Under the pieces are notes generated by a model, which saw only the letters and a program-made list of their open reading frames with translations, was not told where the DNA came from and did no database searches. Source: Pseudomonas sp. GM48 (GTDB lineage Bacteria > Pseudomonadota > Gammaproteobacteria > Pseudomonadales > Pseudomonadaceae). From it: a DNA stretch of 64,000 nt. The position numbers were made by a program, and so were the translations under genes. The stretch spans positions 1-64,000 of the forward strand of contig NZ_AKJM01000107.1 in the NCBI RefSeq assembly GCF_000282335.1, written 5' to 3'. Positions 24,498-33,850 of the stretch are shown here, one piece after another; the stretch's first letter is position 1, and every line of letters starts with the position of its first letter.

Positions 24498-24931
24498 CAC
24501 GCAGGCTCCTGGCATTTCGGGCACAGGTGTTTTTCGCCGACGGTGGTCCAGCCCAGCTCGGCAATCCGCGCGGTGGCGGCAGGTTTTTCGGCCTTGTTGC
24601 CCAGCTTGGCATCGACGGCGAACTCGAAGCTCAGCTCTTTGGCGCAGCTGTCACAGTTCACTTGCCAGGTGTGAATGGCCAGTTCGCCGAACACCGGGCC
24701 ACTGGCCACCGCGACCCATTGGCCAGGCGGGTTGATCAGGTGGCGAACCGTTTCGACGGTCAGGCGCATGGACAAGTCCTTGGCACCCTTGAGGGTCACG
24801 ACCAGCACGTCGTTGTTGCGAATCGAGCCACCGTTGCCGGTGACTTGATAACGCCCCGGCACCAGGGCGCGGCATTCGGTGAGGGTGTGTTGCGGGTTCA
24901 TCAGGCTGTAGCGGAAATCGTGTTCGACCAT
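24497..24931 (-). CDS. Conserved protein with paired CxxC zinc-binding motifs
   Basis: 144 residues starting MVEHDFRYSLMNPQHTL, with GGAGG before the ATG at 24931. Two CxxC pairs (QVNCDSCAKELSFEF and EKHLCPKCQEPA) suggest a small zinc ribbon. No signal peptide, so it is probably cytoplasmic. I do not recognise the family. It is the first gene of a two-gene unit with the META lipoprotein. Confidence 0.75.
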   Translation of the reverse strand: MVEHDFRYSLMNPQHTLTECRALVPGRYQVTGNGGSIRNNDVLVVTLKGAKDLSMRLTVETVRHLINPPGQWVAVASGPVFGELAIHTWQVNCDSCAKELSFEFAVDAKLGNKAEKPAATARIAELGWTTVGEKHLCPKCQEPA

Positions 24932-25008
24932 GGGTCCTCCAAATATGCGCGATATGCTAGCACGGGCTTGCACGCCGCATCGCGCAGGCAGATGACCTTC
25001 GATCCGTT

Positions 25009-26001
25009 TCAGTCTCCCGTCACCTGATTTTCCGGTGTGCCTGCCATCCAGGCTGCAATGTTGCGCAACGTGGTGGCGGCAATCGCATCCAGTGCTTCGC
25101 GGGTCAGGAACGCCTGGTGCGCGGTGACGATCACGTTGGGGAAGGTCAGCAGCCGTGCCAGCACATCATCCTGCAGTGGCAGGTCGGAGCGGTCCTCGAA
25201 GAACAACTGCGCTTCTTCCTCATACACATCCAGCCCCAGGTAACCCAGGCGACCGTCTTTCAAGGCATCGATCAGCGCCGGGGTGTCCACCAGGCCGCCA
25301 CGTCCGGTATTGATCAGCATCGCGCCCGGTTGCATGTGCGCCAGTGATTCGCGGTTGATCAAGTGCTTGCTCTGCTCGTTGAGCGGGCAGTGCAGGCTGA
25401 TGATCTGCGATTCGGCCAGCAGTTGCGGCAGGCTCATATAGCGCGCGCCGAAAGCTTCGACCTGCGGGTTGGGGTAGGGGTCATAGGCCAGTAACTGGCA
25501 GCCAAAACCGTTCATGATCCTGGCGAAGGTGGCGCCAATCTGCCCGGTACCGACCACGCCGACGGTCTTGCCCACCAAATCGAAACCAGTCAGCCCATGC
25601 AGGCTGAAATCGCCTTCACGGGTGCGGTTATAGGCGCGGTGCAAGCGGCGGTTGAGCGCGAGGATCAACGCCACCGCGTGTTCGGCAACCGCGTGGGGCG
25701 AATAGGCGGGGACGCGCACGACGGCCAGTCCCAGGCGCTTGGCCGTCGGCAAGTCGACATGGTTGTACCCGGCCGAGCGCAGGGCGATCAGGCGTGTGCC
25801 GCCTGCGGCCAGGCGTTCGAGCACCGGGGCGCCGAGATCATCGTTGATAAAGGCGCAGACCACCTCGTGATGTTCCGCCAGTGCCGCCGTATCCAGGCTC
25901 AGTCGCGCCGCTTGAAAATGCAGCTCGATACCGGCGGGCAGCTCGGCAGCGAGAAAACTGTCGCGGTCGTAGGTCTGGCTGCTGAAAAGAATCGTACGCA
26001 T
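25009..26001 (-). CDS. ldhA: D-lactate dehydrogenase (2-hydroxyacid dehydrogenase family)
   Basis: 330-residue NADH-dependent enzyme interconverting pyruvate and D-lactate in fermentative metabolism. N-terminal catalytic domain (MRTILFSSQTYDRDSFLAAELP, LIALRSAGYNHVDLPTAKRLGLAVVRVPAYSPHAVAEHAV), Rossmann motif VGVVGTGQIGATFARIM, and catalytic residues in INTGRGGLVDTPALIDAL (Arg), EEEAQLFFEDRSD (Glu) and NVIVTAHQAFLT (His). AGGGGGA precedes the ATG. ldhA next to gacS is the arrangement I recall in P. aeruginosa (PA0927-PA0928). Confidence 0.92.
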   Translation of the reverse strand: MRTILFSSQTYDRDSFLAAELPAGIELHFQAARLSLDTAALAEHHEVVCAFINDDLGAPVLERLAAGGTRLIALRSAGYNHVDLPTAKRLGLAVVRVPAYSPHAVAEHAVALILALNRRLHRAYNRTREGDFSLHGLTGFDLVGKTVGVVGTGQIGATFARIMNGFGCQLLAYDPYPNPQVEAFGARYMSLPQLLAESQIISLHCPLNEQSKHLINRESLAHMQPGAMLINTGRGGLVDTPALIDALKDGRLGYLGLDVYEEEAQLFFEDRSDLPLQDDVLARLLTFPNVIVTAHQAFLTREALDAIAATTLRNIAAWMAGTPENQVTGD

Positions 26002-26028
26002 GCTGTCCCCCTGAGAGTTAAAGCTTTC

Positions 26029-26161
26029 TGTAGCAGCTGGCGAAGCCTGCGTTCGGCGGCTTCGCCGTCGCAAAACCCGTATCCGCGGCTAACCTGCAGA
26101 ACTGCGGCGGCTTGTCTTACGACGGCTTCGCCGCCGAACGCAGCCTTCGGCAGCTGCTACA
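26029..26161. repeat. C-type palindromic repeat between ldhA and gacS
   Basis: A third repeat family: TGTAGCAGCTGGCGAAGC with CTGCGTTCGGCGGCTTCGCC at the left and its inverted, slightly diverged copy at the right (GGCAGCTGCTACA). Internal GGCGGCTTCGCC hairpins occur on both sides. Confidence 0.85.
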
Positions 26162-26205
26162 TTAGCTACATTAGCTTTCATGCAGCCTGGCAGGGTTGCG
26201 CTGCA

Positions 26206-28959
26206 TCAAGCATTCGTGCGCGCCTGGGCTGCCAGGCGATTGATCGCCCGGTCGAGTTCTTCCAGTGCAATGCTGGCTTTCGGGTCCTGTTGCTTGAGCA
26301 GGGTTTCGCTGCGTTGGCAGGCTGCACGCAATTGCGGTACGCCGCAGTAACGTGTCGCGCCATGCAGGCGATGGACCCGTTCGATCAGGGCGTTGTGGTC
26401 GTTGCTTTGCTGAGCGAAGCGGATGGCTTCGCGGTCGGCCTCCAGTGACGCCAGCAGCATCGCCAGCATGTCCGCCGCCAGATCTGCCTTGCCGGCGGCC
26501 AGGCGCAATCCTTCCTCGTGGTCGAGCACTAACAGGTCATGAGCGCCGCCATGCATATCGCTGGAGCGCTCCGGTCTGTGGTTGTTCAGCGCCAGGCCGC
26601 TCCACTTCAGCACCACCTGCGCCAATTGCCGTTCGCTGATCGGTTTGGTCAGGTAGTCGTCCATGCCGCTTTGCAGCAGCGCGCGTTTTTCGTTGGCCAT
26701 GGCGTGGGCGGTGAGGGCCACGATCGGCAGCGGCGTGCAATGCCGTTCGCTTTCCCACTGGCGGATCGCCTCGGTGCTTTGGCGGCCGTCCATGCCGGGC
26801 ATCTGCACGTCCATCAACACCAGATCGAATGCCTCGTTCTGCACCGCCTTGACGGCGGCATAACCGCTTTCCACCGCGAGCACCTTGGCGCCCATGTCTT
26901 CGAGCAGGGTCTGCACCAGCATCAGGTTGGCCGGATTGTCGTCGACGCACAGCACCTTCGGCGCACGGCTGGAAACCGGCTCACTCGGCTCGCTGCGCAT
27001 CGGGCGCGGGTTGACCAGGTCAGACAGGGAACGTCGCAGCTTGCGGGTGCAGGCCGGTTTCGCCTGGAGCTGGCTGTGGGGGTTAGGCACGGAAAGATGG
27101 AACAGCGTCTGTTCCGTGGTCGGGCACAGCACCAACACCTTGCAGCCAAGATGCTCGAGGTCCCAGATGTGCTGGTTGAGGCGTTCCGGAGGCATGTCGT
27201 TGCTGGTGATGCCGAGCACGGCGAGGTCGATTGCCTGATCGGTCTGGTGGGCGGCGGTGACGCCATTGGTCAGGCTTTCCAGGGTATTGAACGGCGTGGT
27301 TTCGAGGCCGCAATCTTGCAATTGATGCTGCAACGCCTGCCGGGCCAGTTCGTGGTTTTCCAGCACCGCCACCCGACGCCCGAGCAAGGGCGCGGCGGGC
27401 AAGTCTTCGGCATCGTCGCGGGCTTTCGGCAGGCTCAGGCTGATCCAGAATTCCGAACCTTCCCCCGGCGTGCTGTCGACGCCGATCTCGCCACCCATCT
27501 GTTCGATCAGGCGCTTGGAAATCACCAGGCCCAGGCCGGTGCCGCCGGGTTGCCGCGACAGCGAGTTGTCGGCCTGGCTGAAGGCCTGGAACAGCGCCCG
27601 CACGTCCTGGTTCGAGAGGCCGATACCGGTGTCCTGAATGCTGATGCGCAATTGCACAGTGTCTTCGTGTTCTTCTTCGAGCATGGCACGGGCGGCGATG
27701 GTGCCTTCGCGGGTGAACTTGATCGCGTTGCTTACCAGGTTCGTCAGGATCTGCTTGAGTCGCAGCGGGTCGCCCACCAGTGACAGCGGCGTGTCCCGAT
27801 ACACCAGGCTCACCAGCTCCAGCTGCTTGGCGTGGGCGGCCGGGGCGAGGATGGTCAGGGTGTCCTGTATCAGGTCGCGCAGGTTGAACGGAATGTGGTC
27901 GAGCACCAGTTTGCCCGCCTCGATTTTCGAAAAGTCGAGAATCTCGTTGATGATGCCCAGCAGGCTGTCGGCGGATTTTTCGATGGTGCCCAGGTAGTCG
28001 AGCTGGCGCGGGGTGAGCTCGCTTTTTTGCAACAGGTGGGTGAAGCCGAGAATGCCATTGAGCGGCGTGCGGATTTCATGGCTCATGTTGGCCAGGAATT
28101 CGGACTTGATCCGGCTGGCTTCCAGGGCCTCCTTGCGCGCCAGGTCCAGCTCGATGTTCTGGATCTCGATGGTTTCCAGATTCTGGCGCACGTCTTCGGT
28201 GGCCTGGTCGATGCTGTGCTGCAATTCTTCCTGCGCGTTTTGCAGGGTGCCGGCCATGCGGTTGATGCCGGAAGCAAGCTCATCCAGTTCCTGGCTGCCG
28301 AGGGGCGGCAAGCGGGTTTCCAGATGGCCGTCCTTGAGTTGAGCCACGGCTTGTTTGATCTGGCTCAACGGCCGATTGATCGTGCGGCCCATGCGCAAGG
28401 CCAGCAGTGCCGCACCGATCAGTCCCGCACTGATCAACATCAGGCTGGCGAACAGGCTGCGGTAACCACGCAACAGCATGCTGTTATGGGACAGTTCAAG
28501 TTCGACCCAGCCCAGCAGGAGGTCGGCTTCTTCGGGAATCACGTCCCCGGCCAGGTTGCGGTGTTTGCCGAATACCGGCAGCAGATAGCGGGTCGCATCG
28601 CTGCCGCTGCGGCGCAGCATTTGCGCGCCGCCGCCGGAGGGCGTCTGATTGAGCATGGTCGGGCCGGCGTGGGCCAGCAGCGTGCGGTCGGGAGCCAGGA
28701 AGGTCACGGCTCGTACGTCGGTTTGTTCCAGGGCCTGGGTGGCGATGCGTTCCAGTAGTTCGTTGTCCTGATGGCCCATGGCTGGCGCTGCCAGTGGAGC
28801 CAACTGCTCGGCGATCATTTCGCCGCGCTGCATGAGTTGGGTTTGCAGGTCAGCCTGTTGCATCCAGGTAAAATAACCTCCCAGCACCAACGCCATCAGG
28901 CTGGTTGGCAACAGGGTCAGCAACAGCACGCGGCCTTTGATTCCCAGTTTCTTGAGCAC
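26206..28959 (-). CDS. gacS: Hybrid sensor kinase GacS
   Basis: 917 residues, the family length. Membrane kinase that with GacA turns on rsm small RNAs and so secondary metabolites, exoenzymes and biocontrol traits. N-terminal helix (VLLLTLLPTSLMALVLGGYF), periplasmic loop, second helix (SLFASLMLISAGLIGAALLAL), HAMP, HisKA with H294 (MSHEIRTPLNGILGFTHLL), HATPase (DTGIGLSN, GGTGLGLVI), a degenerate receiver, a true receiver with D717 (VLMDVQMPGMDG) and a C-terminal HPt with H863 (VHRLHGATRYCG). The start is GTG at 28959 after AGGAG, giving (M)LKKLGIKGRVLLLT. All phosphorelay residues are present, so GacS should be active; spontaneous gac mutations are common in this group and none is seen here. 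Confidence 0.96.
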   Translation of the reverse strand: MLKKLGIKGRVLLLTLLPTSLMALVLGGYFTWMQQADLQTQLMQRGEMIAEQLAPLAAPAMGHQDNELLERIATQALEQTDVRAVTFLAPDRTLLAHAGPTMLNQTPSGGGAQMLRRSGSDATRYLLPVFGKHRNLAGDVIPEEADLLLGWVELELSHNSMLLRGYRSLFASLMLISAGLIGAALLALRMGRTINRPLSQIKQAVAQLKDGHLETRLPPLGSQELDELASGINRMAGTLQNAQEELQHSIDQATEDVRQNLETIEIQNIELDLARKEALEASRIKSEFLANMSHEIRTPLNGILGFTHLLQKSELTPRQLDYLGTIEKSADSLLGIINEILDFSKIEAGKLVLDHIPFNLRDLIQDTLTILAPAAHAKQLELVSLVYRDTPLSLVGDPLRLKQILTNLVSNAIKFTREGTIAARAMLEEEHEDTVQLRISIQDTGIGLSNQDVRALFQAFSQADNSLSRQPGGTGLGLVISKRLIEQMGGEIGVDSTPGEGSEFWISLSLPKARDDAEDLPAAPLLGRRVAVLENHELARQALQHQLQDCGLETTPFNTLESLTNGVTAAHQTDQAIDLAVLGITSNDMPPERLNQHIWDLEHLGCKVLVLCPTTEQTLFHLSVPNPHSQLQAKPACTRKLRRSLSDLVNPRPMRSEPSEPVSSRAPKVLCVDDNPANLMLVQTLLEDMGAKVLAVESGYAAVKAVQNEAFDLVLMDVQMPGMDGRQSTEAIRQWESERHCTPLPIVALTAHAMANEKRALLQSGMDDYLTKPISERQLAQVVLKWSGLALNNHRPERSSDMHGGAHDLLVLDHEEGLRLAAGKADLAADMLAMLLASLEADREAIRFAQQSNDHNALIERVHRLHGATRYCGVPQLRAACQRSETLLKQQDPKASIALEELDRAINRLAAQARTNA

Positions 28960-29175
28960 GCATCTCTCCTGCATCCCGCTATTTATCGACCGGCACATGC
29001 ATCCGCCATGCACCACTTGCGCAGTGTAGCGATTTGCTCGCGGGCAATCCTGGTAAAAATGGTGCGGCCATTCGTCGGCCCGGGCGACTCATTGGCGATA
29101 CGGACAAACCGTGGGTTGCCCCTGGCGAGGCAATCTTGAATAATCGTCACAACTGAGAATTATTTGCAGATAGTC

Positions 29176-29895
29176 ATGACTCCCATCACTGCCGGCTTCC
29201 CCCGAATCCTCTCCATCGAAGACGACCTTGTGCTCGGAGCCTACGTTCATGAGCATCTGGACCGCAGCGGCTTCCAGGTAACCTGGTGCCAGAATGGCCA
29301 GGAAGGCCTGGACATTGCCCGCCGGCAGCCTTTCGACGTGGTGCTGATGGATATTCTGCTGCCGGGCATGGATGGCCTGGCGGTACTGACCCAATTGCGC
29401 CAGAGCCATTCCACCCCGGTGTTGCTGATGTCGGCCCTCGGTGCCGAGGCCGATCGCATCAGCGGCTTTCGTCTGGGGGCCGATGATTACCTGCCAAAGC
29501 CCTTCAGCATGGTGGAGTTGCGGGTGCGCATCGAAGCGATTCTGCGGCGGGTGGCACTCGACCGCCGACCCGCGCCCACCGTCTCGGCCCCGTCGATGGA
29601 CAGCCTGCGTTTCGACGATGAAAGCTTCGAGGTCTTTTATGGCGAACAGGCTGCCGGCCTGACCCGCAGCGAGTATCGGTTGCTGGAGATGCTGCATCGC
29701 AGCGCCGACGAAGTATTGAGCAAAGCCTTCCTTTATCAACAGGTGCTGCAACGCGGCTATGCGGCCCATGACCGTAGCCTGGACATGCACATCAGCCAGA
29801 TCCGCCGCAAGCTCAAAGCCATTGGCTACACCGAGCGCGAAGTACGTACGGTATGGGGCAAGGGTTACATCCTGAGCGCCGCCGATGAAATGTAA
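29176..29895 (+). CDS. OmpR-family response regulator (PirR-like by position)
   Basis: 239 residues: receiver with EDD, D59 (VVLMDILLPGMDG) and K (YLPKPF); winged helix with SEYRLLEMLHRSADEVLSKAFLYQQVLQ and GYAAHDRSLDMHISQIRRKL. ATG at 29176 preferred; a TTG at 29164 would add four residues and neither has a strong ribosome site. In P. aeruginosa the pair between gacS and cysM is PirR/PirS, next to the pirA siderophore receptor. pirA is absent here, so the target may differ. Divergent from gacS. Confidence 0.83.
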   Translation: MTPITAGFPRILSIEDDLVLGAYVHEHLDRSGFQVTWCQNGQEGLDIARRQPFDVVLMDILLPGMDGLAVLTQLRQSHSTPVLLMSALGAEADRISGFRLGADDYLPKPFSMVELRVRIEAILRRVALDRRPAPTVSAPSMDSLRFDDESFEVFYGEQAAGLTRSEYRLLEMLHRSADEVLSKAFLYQQVLQRGYAAHDRSLDMHISQIRRKLKAIGYTEREVRTVWGKGYILSAADEM

Positions 29896-31306
29896 CTTGC
29901 CGGGCAGGCATTCGCTGTTCTGGAAACTGGCCTGTCTGTTGGTAGCGTTCTGCTTGCTGATGATCTGGCTGAGTTGGTCCTGGGGCCGCTACATGGAGGA
30001 ACGCAACCAGTTCCTCTCGGATGAGGCCCGAGGCACCCTGACACGCTATGCCGCCGAGGCCGAGCAAGCATGGCAACAGCGCCAGAGCGCCGGCGTCGAT
30101 GACTGGCTGCAAGGCATGTATCAGCGGGAAGAAGGCTGGGTCGGTGTCATCGGCGCTGATTTGCAGTCCTTGAGCAACCAGTCGCTGACGGACAAGGAAG
30201 TCGAACGCCTGACTTTTTTGCGCGGCCTCGATTGGCCCATCCACAGGAAAGGCCGGCCGTGGATGCGCATACCGTTTCCCGGTGACCCTTCCGCCGGCAG
30301 CCTGGTGATCGAACTGCCCAAGCGCTTTGTGCCAGGGCATTACCGGCTGTTCTGGCGGGTGATCACCAACGGCGTGATTCCGGGGTTGTTCACCTTGCTG
30401 TTGTGCGTCGGGTTGTATCGCTTGTTGGTGGTGCCGCTCAATCACTTGCGCGCGCAGGCCAATGCCTGGCGTGCCGATCAACTGAACGTACGGCTGTCGA
30501 CCCGGACCACCAATCGTGCGGATGAACTGGGTGAGTTGGGCAGGGCGTTCGATCACATGTCTGAACGCCTGCAAAGCACCGTGGCCTTGCAGCAGCAATT
30601 GCTGCGCGACTTGTCCCACGAATTGCGCACGCCTTTGAGTCGCCTGCGGGTGGCCAGTGAAAGCGAACAGGGGCTGGAACCATTGCGCGAACGCATCGGC
30701 CGTGAGGTCGATGGCATGCAGCGCCTGGTGGAGGACACACTGCAACTGGCGTGGCTGGACACCGAGCGCACCCGACTGCCCGACGAAGCCATCCAGATCC
30801 AGGCCCTGTGGGAAATGCTCACGGAAAATGCCTGTTATGAAAGTGGCTGGCCCGATACGCAGTTGCAATGCACCGTAGATTCATCCTGCTGGGTCCGCGG
30901 TCATCTCAACACCCTGGCCCAGGCATTGGAAAACATACTGCGCAATGCGATTCGTCATTCGCCGAAGGGTGGTGTCGTGAGTCTCGGTGGACGGCGTGAT
31001 GGCGACTTCTGGCACCTTTGGCTGGAGGATCAGGGCGGCGGTGTGGCGGAGGCCGATCTTGAGCGGATCTTCCTGCCGTTCACCCGACTCGACGGTTCGC
31101 GGCCGGGGGATGGTGGATTCGGGCTGGGATTGAGCATCGCCCGGAACGCGGTGCAGCGTCAGGGCGGACAGCTTTGGGCGCAGAACACCGGGACCGGGTT
31201 GCGCCTGAATATGCGCTTGCTGGCGGATGTTGAGAGCGCCAGTGCCGACGCCTTCGCGAGCAAGCCCGCTCCCACATTGGCCGTGTTTCAGCCGCAAAAC
31301 GTATGA
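29885..31306 (+). CDS. Sensor histidine kinase (PirS-like by position)
   Basis: 473 residues. Transmembrane helix at the N-terminus (LFWKLACLLVAFCLLMIWLSWSW), periplasmic domain, second helix (VITNGVIPGLFTLLLCVGLYRLLVV), HAMP, HisKA H245 (LSHELRTPLSRLRVA) and HATPase (NILRNAIRHSPKGG, DQGGGV, GFGLGLSIARNAV). The ATG overlaps the end of the regulator gene by 11 bp. The last ~25 residues (SADAFASKPAPTLAVFQPQNV) are encoded by a REP repeat, so the native C-terminus probably ended near ...LNMRLLAD. Confidence 0.85.
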   Translation: MKCNLPGRHSLFWKLACLLVAFCLLMIWLSWSWGRYMEERNQFLSDEARGTLTRYAAEAEQAWQQRQSAGVDDWLQGMYQREEGWVGVIGADLQSLSNQSLTDKEVERLTFLRGLDWPIHRKGRPWMRIPFPGDPSAGSLVIELPKRFVPGHYRLFWRVITNGVIPGLFTLLLCVGLYRLLVVPLNHLRAQANAWRADQLNVRLSTRTTNRADELGELGRAFDHMSERLQSTVALQQQLLRDLSHELRTPLSRLRVASESEQGLEPLRERIGREVDGMQRLVEDTLQLAWLDTERTRLPDEAIQIQALWEMLTENACYESGWPDTQLQCTVDSSCWVRGHLNTLAQALENILRNAIRHSPKGGVVSLGGRRDGDFWHLWLEDQGGGVAEADLERIFLPFTRLDGSRPGDGGFGLGLSIARNAVQRQGGQLWAQNTGTGLRLNMRLLADVESASADAFASKPAPTLAVFQPQNV

Positions 31307-31349
31307 TCACCCGGTACCCTGTGGGAGCGGGCTTGCCCGCGAAGAGGCC
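31250..31349. repeat. REPIN (A-type) overlapping a kinase C-terminus
   Basis: The left REP copy (31250-31278) lies inside the coding sequence of the upstream kinase and the right copy (31320-31345) lies in the gap before cysM. The copies are inverted and about 40 bp apart. Confidence 0.9.
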
Positions 31350-31473
31350 CTCCCACACACCGATAAAACCTGGCTTATTCCCATTAGCCATAAGCACCAC
31401 ACTTTGCGTGATATGGCCTGGGAACGTTTGCCGGTATGATAGGTGCCCCCGCAGTCTGGATTGCGAATACGCC

Positions 31474-32376
31474 ATGACCTTGCAGTACCCAACCATCGCC
31501 GATTGCGTCGGCAATACTCCGCTGGTCCGTTTGCAGCGCCTGCCCGGCGCCACCAGCAATACCCTTTTGCTCAAGCTCGAAGGGAACAACCCGGCGGGTT
31601 CGGTCAAGGACCGTCCGGCGCTGTCGATGATCACCCGCGCCGAACTGCGCGGGCAGATCCACGTTGGCGATACGCTGATCGAAGCGACCTCGGGTAACAC
31701 CGGGATCGCCCTGGCCATGGCCGCTGCGATCAAGGGTTACAAGATGATCCTGATCATGCCGGACAACTCCAGCGCCGAACGCAAGGCGGCCATGACGGCC
31801 TATGGCGCCGAGCTGATTCTGGTCAGCAAGGAGCAGGGCATGGAAGGCGCCCGTGACCTCGCGCTGAAGATGGAAGCCGAAGGTTGCGGCAAGGTACTGG
31901 ATCAGTTCGCCAACGGTGATAACCCCGAGGCGCACTACACCACCACCGGCCCGGAAATCTGGCGTCAGACCCAGGGCACCATCACCCATTTCGTCAGCTC
32001 CATGGGCACCACCGGCACCATCATGGGCGTGTCGCGCTACCTGAAAGAGCAGAACGACAACGTGCAGATCATCGGCCTGCAACCGATGGAAGGCTCGGCG
32101 ATCCCGGGTATCCGTCGCTGGCCCCAGGAATACCTGCCGAAGATTTACCAGGCCGATCGCGTCGACCGGATCGTCGACATGGCCCAAAGCGAAGCCGAAG
32201 ACGTGACCCGTCGTCTGGCCCGCGAAGAAGGCATTTTCTGTGGCGTGTCCTCGGGCGGTGCCGTGGCGGCAATGCTGCGCCTGTCCAAAGAAGTTGAAAA
32301 CGCGGTGATCGTCGCGATCATCTGCGACCGTGGCGACCGTTACCTGTCGACCGGCATTTTCGACGCGCCCAACTGA
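31474..32376 (+). CDS. cysM: Cysteine synthase B CysM
   Basis: 300-residue PLP enzyme making cysteine from O-acetylserine and sulfide or thiosulfate. PLP lysine K45 in NPAGSVKDRPAL, the phosphate-binding ATSGNTGIALAMAAAIKGYKM segment and the GVSSGGAVAAMLRL loop are intact. The frame opens at 31303 through the REPIN; ATG at 31474 (MTLQYPTIADCVGNTPLVRL) is the conserved start. Its TGA overlaps the rlmD ATG. Confidence 0.95.
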   Translation: MTLQYPTIADCVGNTPLVRLQRLPGATSNTLLLKLEGNNPAGSVKDRPALSMITRAELRGQIHVGDTLIEATSGNTGIALAMAAAIKGYKMILIMPDNSSAERKAAMTAYGAELILVSKEQGMEGARDLALKMEAEGCGKVLDQFANGDNPEAHYTTTGPEIWRQTQGTITHFVSSMGTTGTIMGVSRYLKEQNDNVQIIGLQPMEGSAIPGIRRWPQEYLPKIYQADRVDRIVDMAQSEAEDVTRRLAREEGIFCGVSSGGAVAAMLRLSKEVENAVIVAIICDRGDRYLSTGIFDAPN

Positions 32377-33728
32377 TGGCCAAACATGAAAGAGGCCTGC
32401 GCTTCCAGCCCACCGGCGGCAGCAAGGCCCCGCAAATCCCGACCGGCAAAAAGCAGCGCCTGACCATCGAGCGCCTGGCCAATGACGGTCGCGGCATCGC
32501 GTTTTTCGAAGGCCGCACCTGGTTCGTCATCGGCGCATTGGCCGGTGAAGAGATCGAGGCACGGGTGCTCGGTGCCCACGGCAAAGTGGTCGAAGCGCGT
32601 ACCGAACGGGTGTTCACCGCCAGCGAGTTGCGTCGCCCGGCACTGTGCGCCCATGCCGGTCGTTGCGGTGGTTGCAGCGTGCAGCATTTGCCTCACAACG
32701 AACAACTTGCCCTGAAACAGCGCATGCTCGCCGAGCAATTGTCCAAAGTCGCCGGTGTCGAGCCCGAGGAATGGGCCGCGCCATTGAGTGGTCCGGAGTT
32801 CGGCTACCGTCGTCGCGCCCGCGTCGCGGTGCGCTGGGACATGAAGGCGAAAAAACTCGAAGTCGGATTCCGCGCCGCCGGCAGCCAGGACATCGTGGGC
32901 ATCGATGAATGCCCGGTTCTGGTACAGCCCTTGCAGCCGATTATGGCCCGCTTGCCGGAGATGTTGCGGCGCTTGAGCAAACCTCAGGCGCTGGGGCACG
33001 TGGAGTTGTTCAGCGGTTCGACGCTGGCGGTTTTGCTGCGGCACATGGCGCCGTTGTCTGAAAGTGACATGACCATCCTCAAGGATTTCTGCGCGTTCCA
33101 CGAAGCCCAGTTGTGGCTGCATGGCGACGGTGAACCGCAACCGGTCGAAGCCGCTCAGTCATTGGGCTATCGTCTTGAACAGTGGGATCTGGAACTGGCT
33201 TACCGGCCAGGAGATTTCATCCAGGTCAACGCCGGGGTCAACGAAGCGATGGTCGCCCAGGCACTGGACTGGTTGAAGCCGACAGCCGATGAGCGCGTAC
33301 TCGATTTGTTCTGCGGCCTGGGCAACTTTGCCTTGCCGCTGGCCAAGGCTGCTCGCGAAGTGGTGGCGGTGGAAGGTGTGCAGGTGATGGTCGATCGTGC
33401 AGCGGCGAATGCGGCTAGCAATAATCTGCATAACGCGAAGTTTTTTCAGGCCGATTTATCCCAGCCTTTGACGGACGCCGAATGGGCCGCCGAAGGCTTT
33501 TGTGCGGTACTCTTGGACCCACCGCGTGACGGTGCTTTCGAGGTTGTGCGCAAGCTCAAGACCCTGGGCGCCGAGCGGTTGGTGTATGTGTCATGCAACC
33601 CGGCAACCCTGGCGCGCGACACGGTCGAATTGATCAAGCAGGGCTACCGGTTAAAACGTGCCGGGATTCTCGATATGTTTCCTCAAACGGCACATGTCGA
33701 GGCCATGGCGTTATTTGAAGCGAGCTAG
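32376..33728 (+). CDS. rlmD: 23S rRNA (uracil-1939-C5)-methyltransferase RlmD
   Basis: 450 residues. TRAM domain at the N-terminus (QRLTIERLANDGRGIAFFEGRTWFVIGALAGE), the iron-sulfur cysteines in RPALCAHAGRCGGCSVQHL plus a later Cys in DECPVLVQP, the SAM-binding LDLFCGLGNFALPLAKAAREVVAVEG, and the catalytic Cys in LVYVSCNPATLARD with ...DPPRDG. Methylates U1939 of 23S rRNA. Translationally coupled to cysM (shared TGATGG) and followed by relA, an order shared with P. aeruginosa. Confidence 0.94.
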   Translation: MAKHERGLRFQPTGGSKAPQIPTGKKQRLTIERLANDGRGIAFFEGRTWFVIGALAGEEIEARVLGAHGKVVEARTERVFTASELRRPALCAHAGRCGGCSVQHLPHNEQLALKQRMLAEQLSKVAGVEPEEWAAPLSGPEFGYRRRARVAVRWDMKAKKLEVGFRAAGSQDIVGIDECPVLVQPLQPIMARLPEMLRRLSKPQALGHVELFSGSTLAVLLRHMAPLSESDMTILKDFCAFHEAQLWLHGDGEPQPVEAAQSLGYRLEQWDLELAYRPGDFIQVNAGVNEAMVAQALDWLKPTADERVLDLFCGLGNFALPLAKAAREVVAVEGVQVMVDRAAANAASNNLHNAKFFQADLSQPLTDAEWAAEGFCAVLLDPPRDGAFEVVRKLKTLGAERLVYVSCNPATLARDTVELIKQGYRLKRAGILDMFPQTAHVEAMALFEAS

Positions 33729-33850
33729 GATGCTCGTCTGGTCCGACTGGCCCGCCCGTGCAGCCGCGCACCGAGCCCGACGTGGGCGCACAGGCAACGA
33801 AGGTCAGCGATTTGACGCATTGAATCTGCGTCGTAGGGAAGGTAAGCAAG

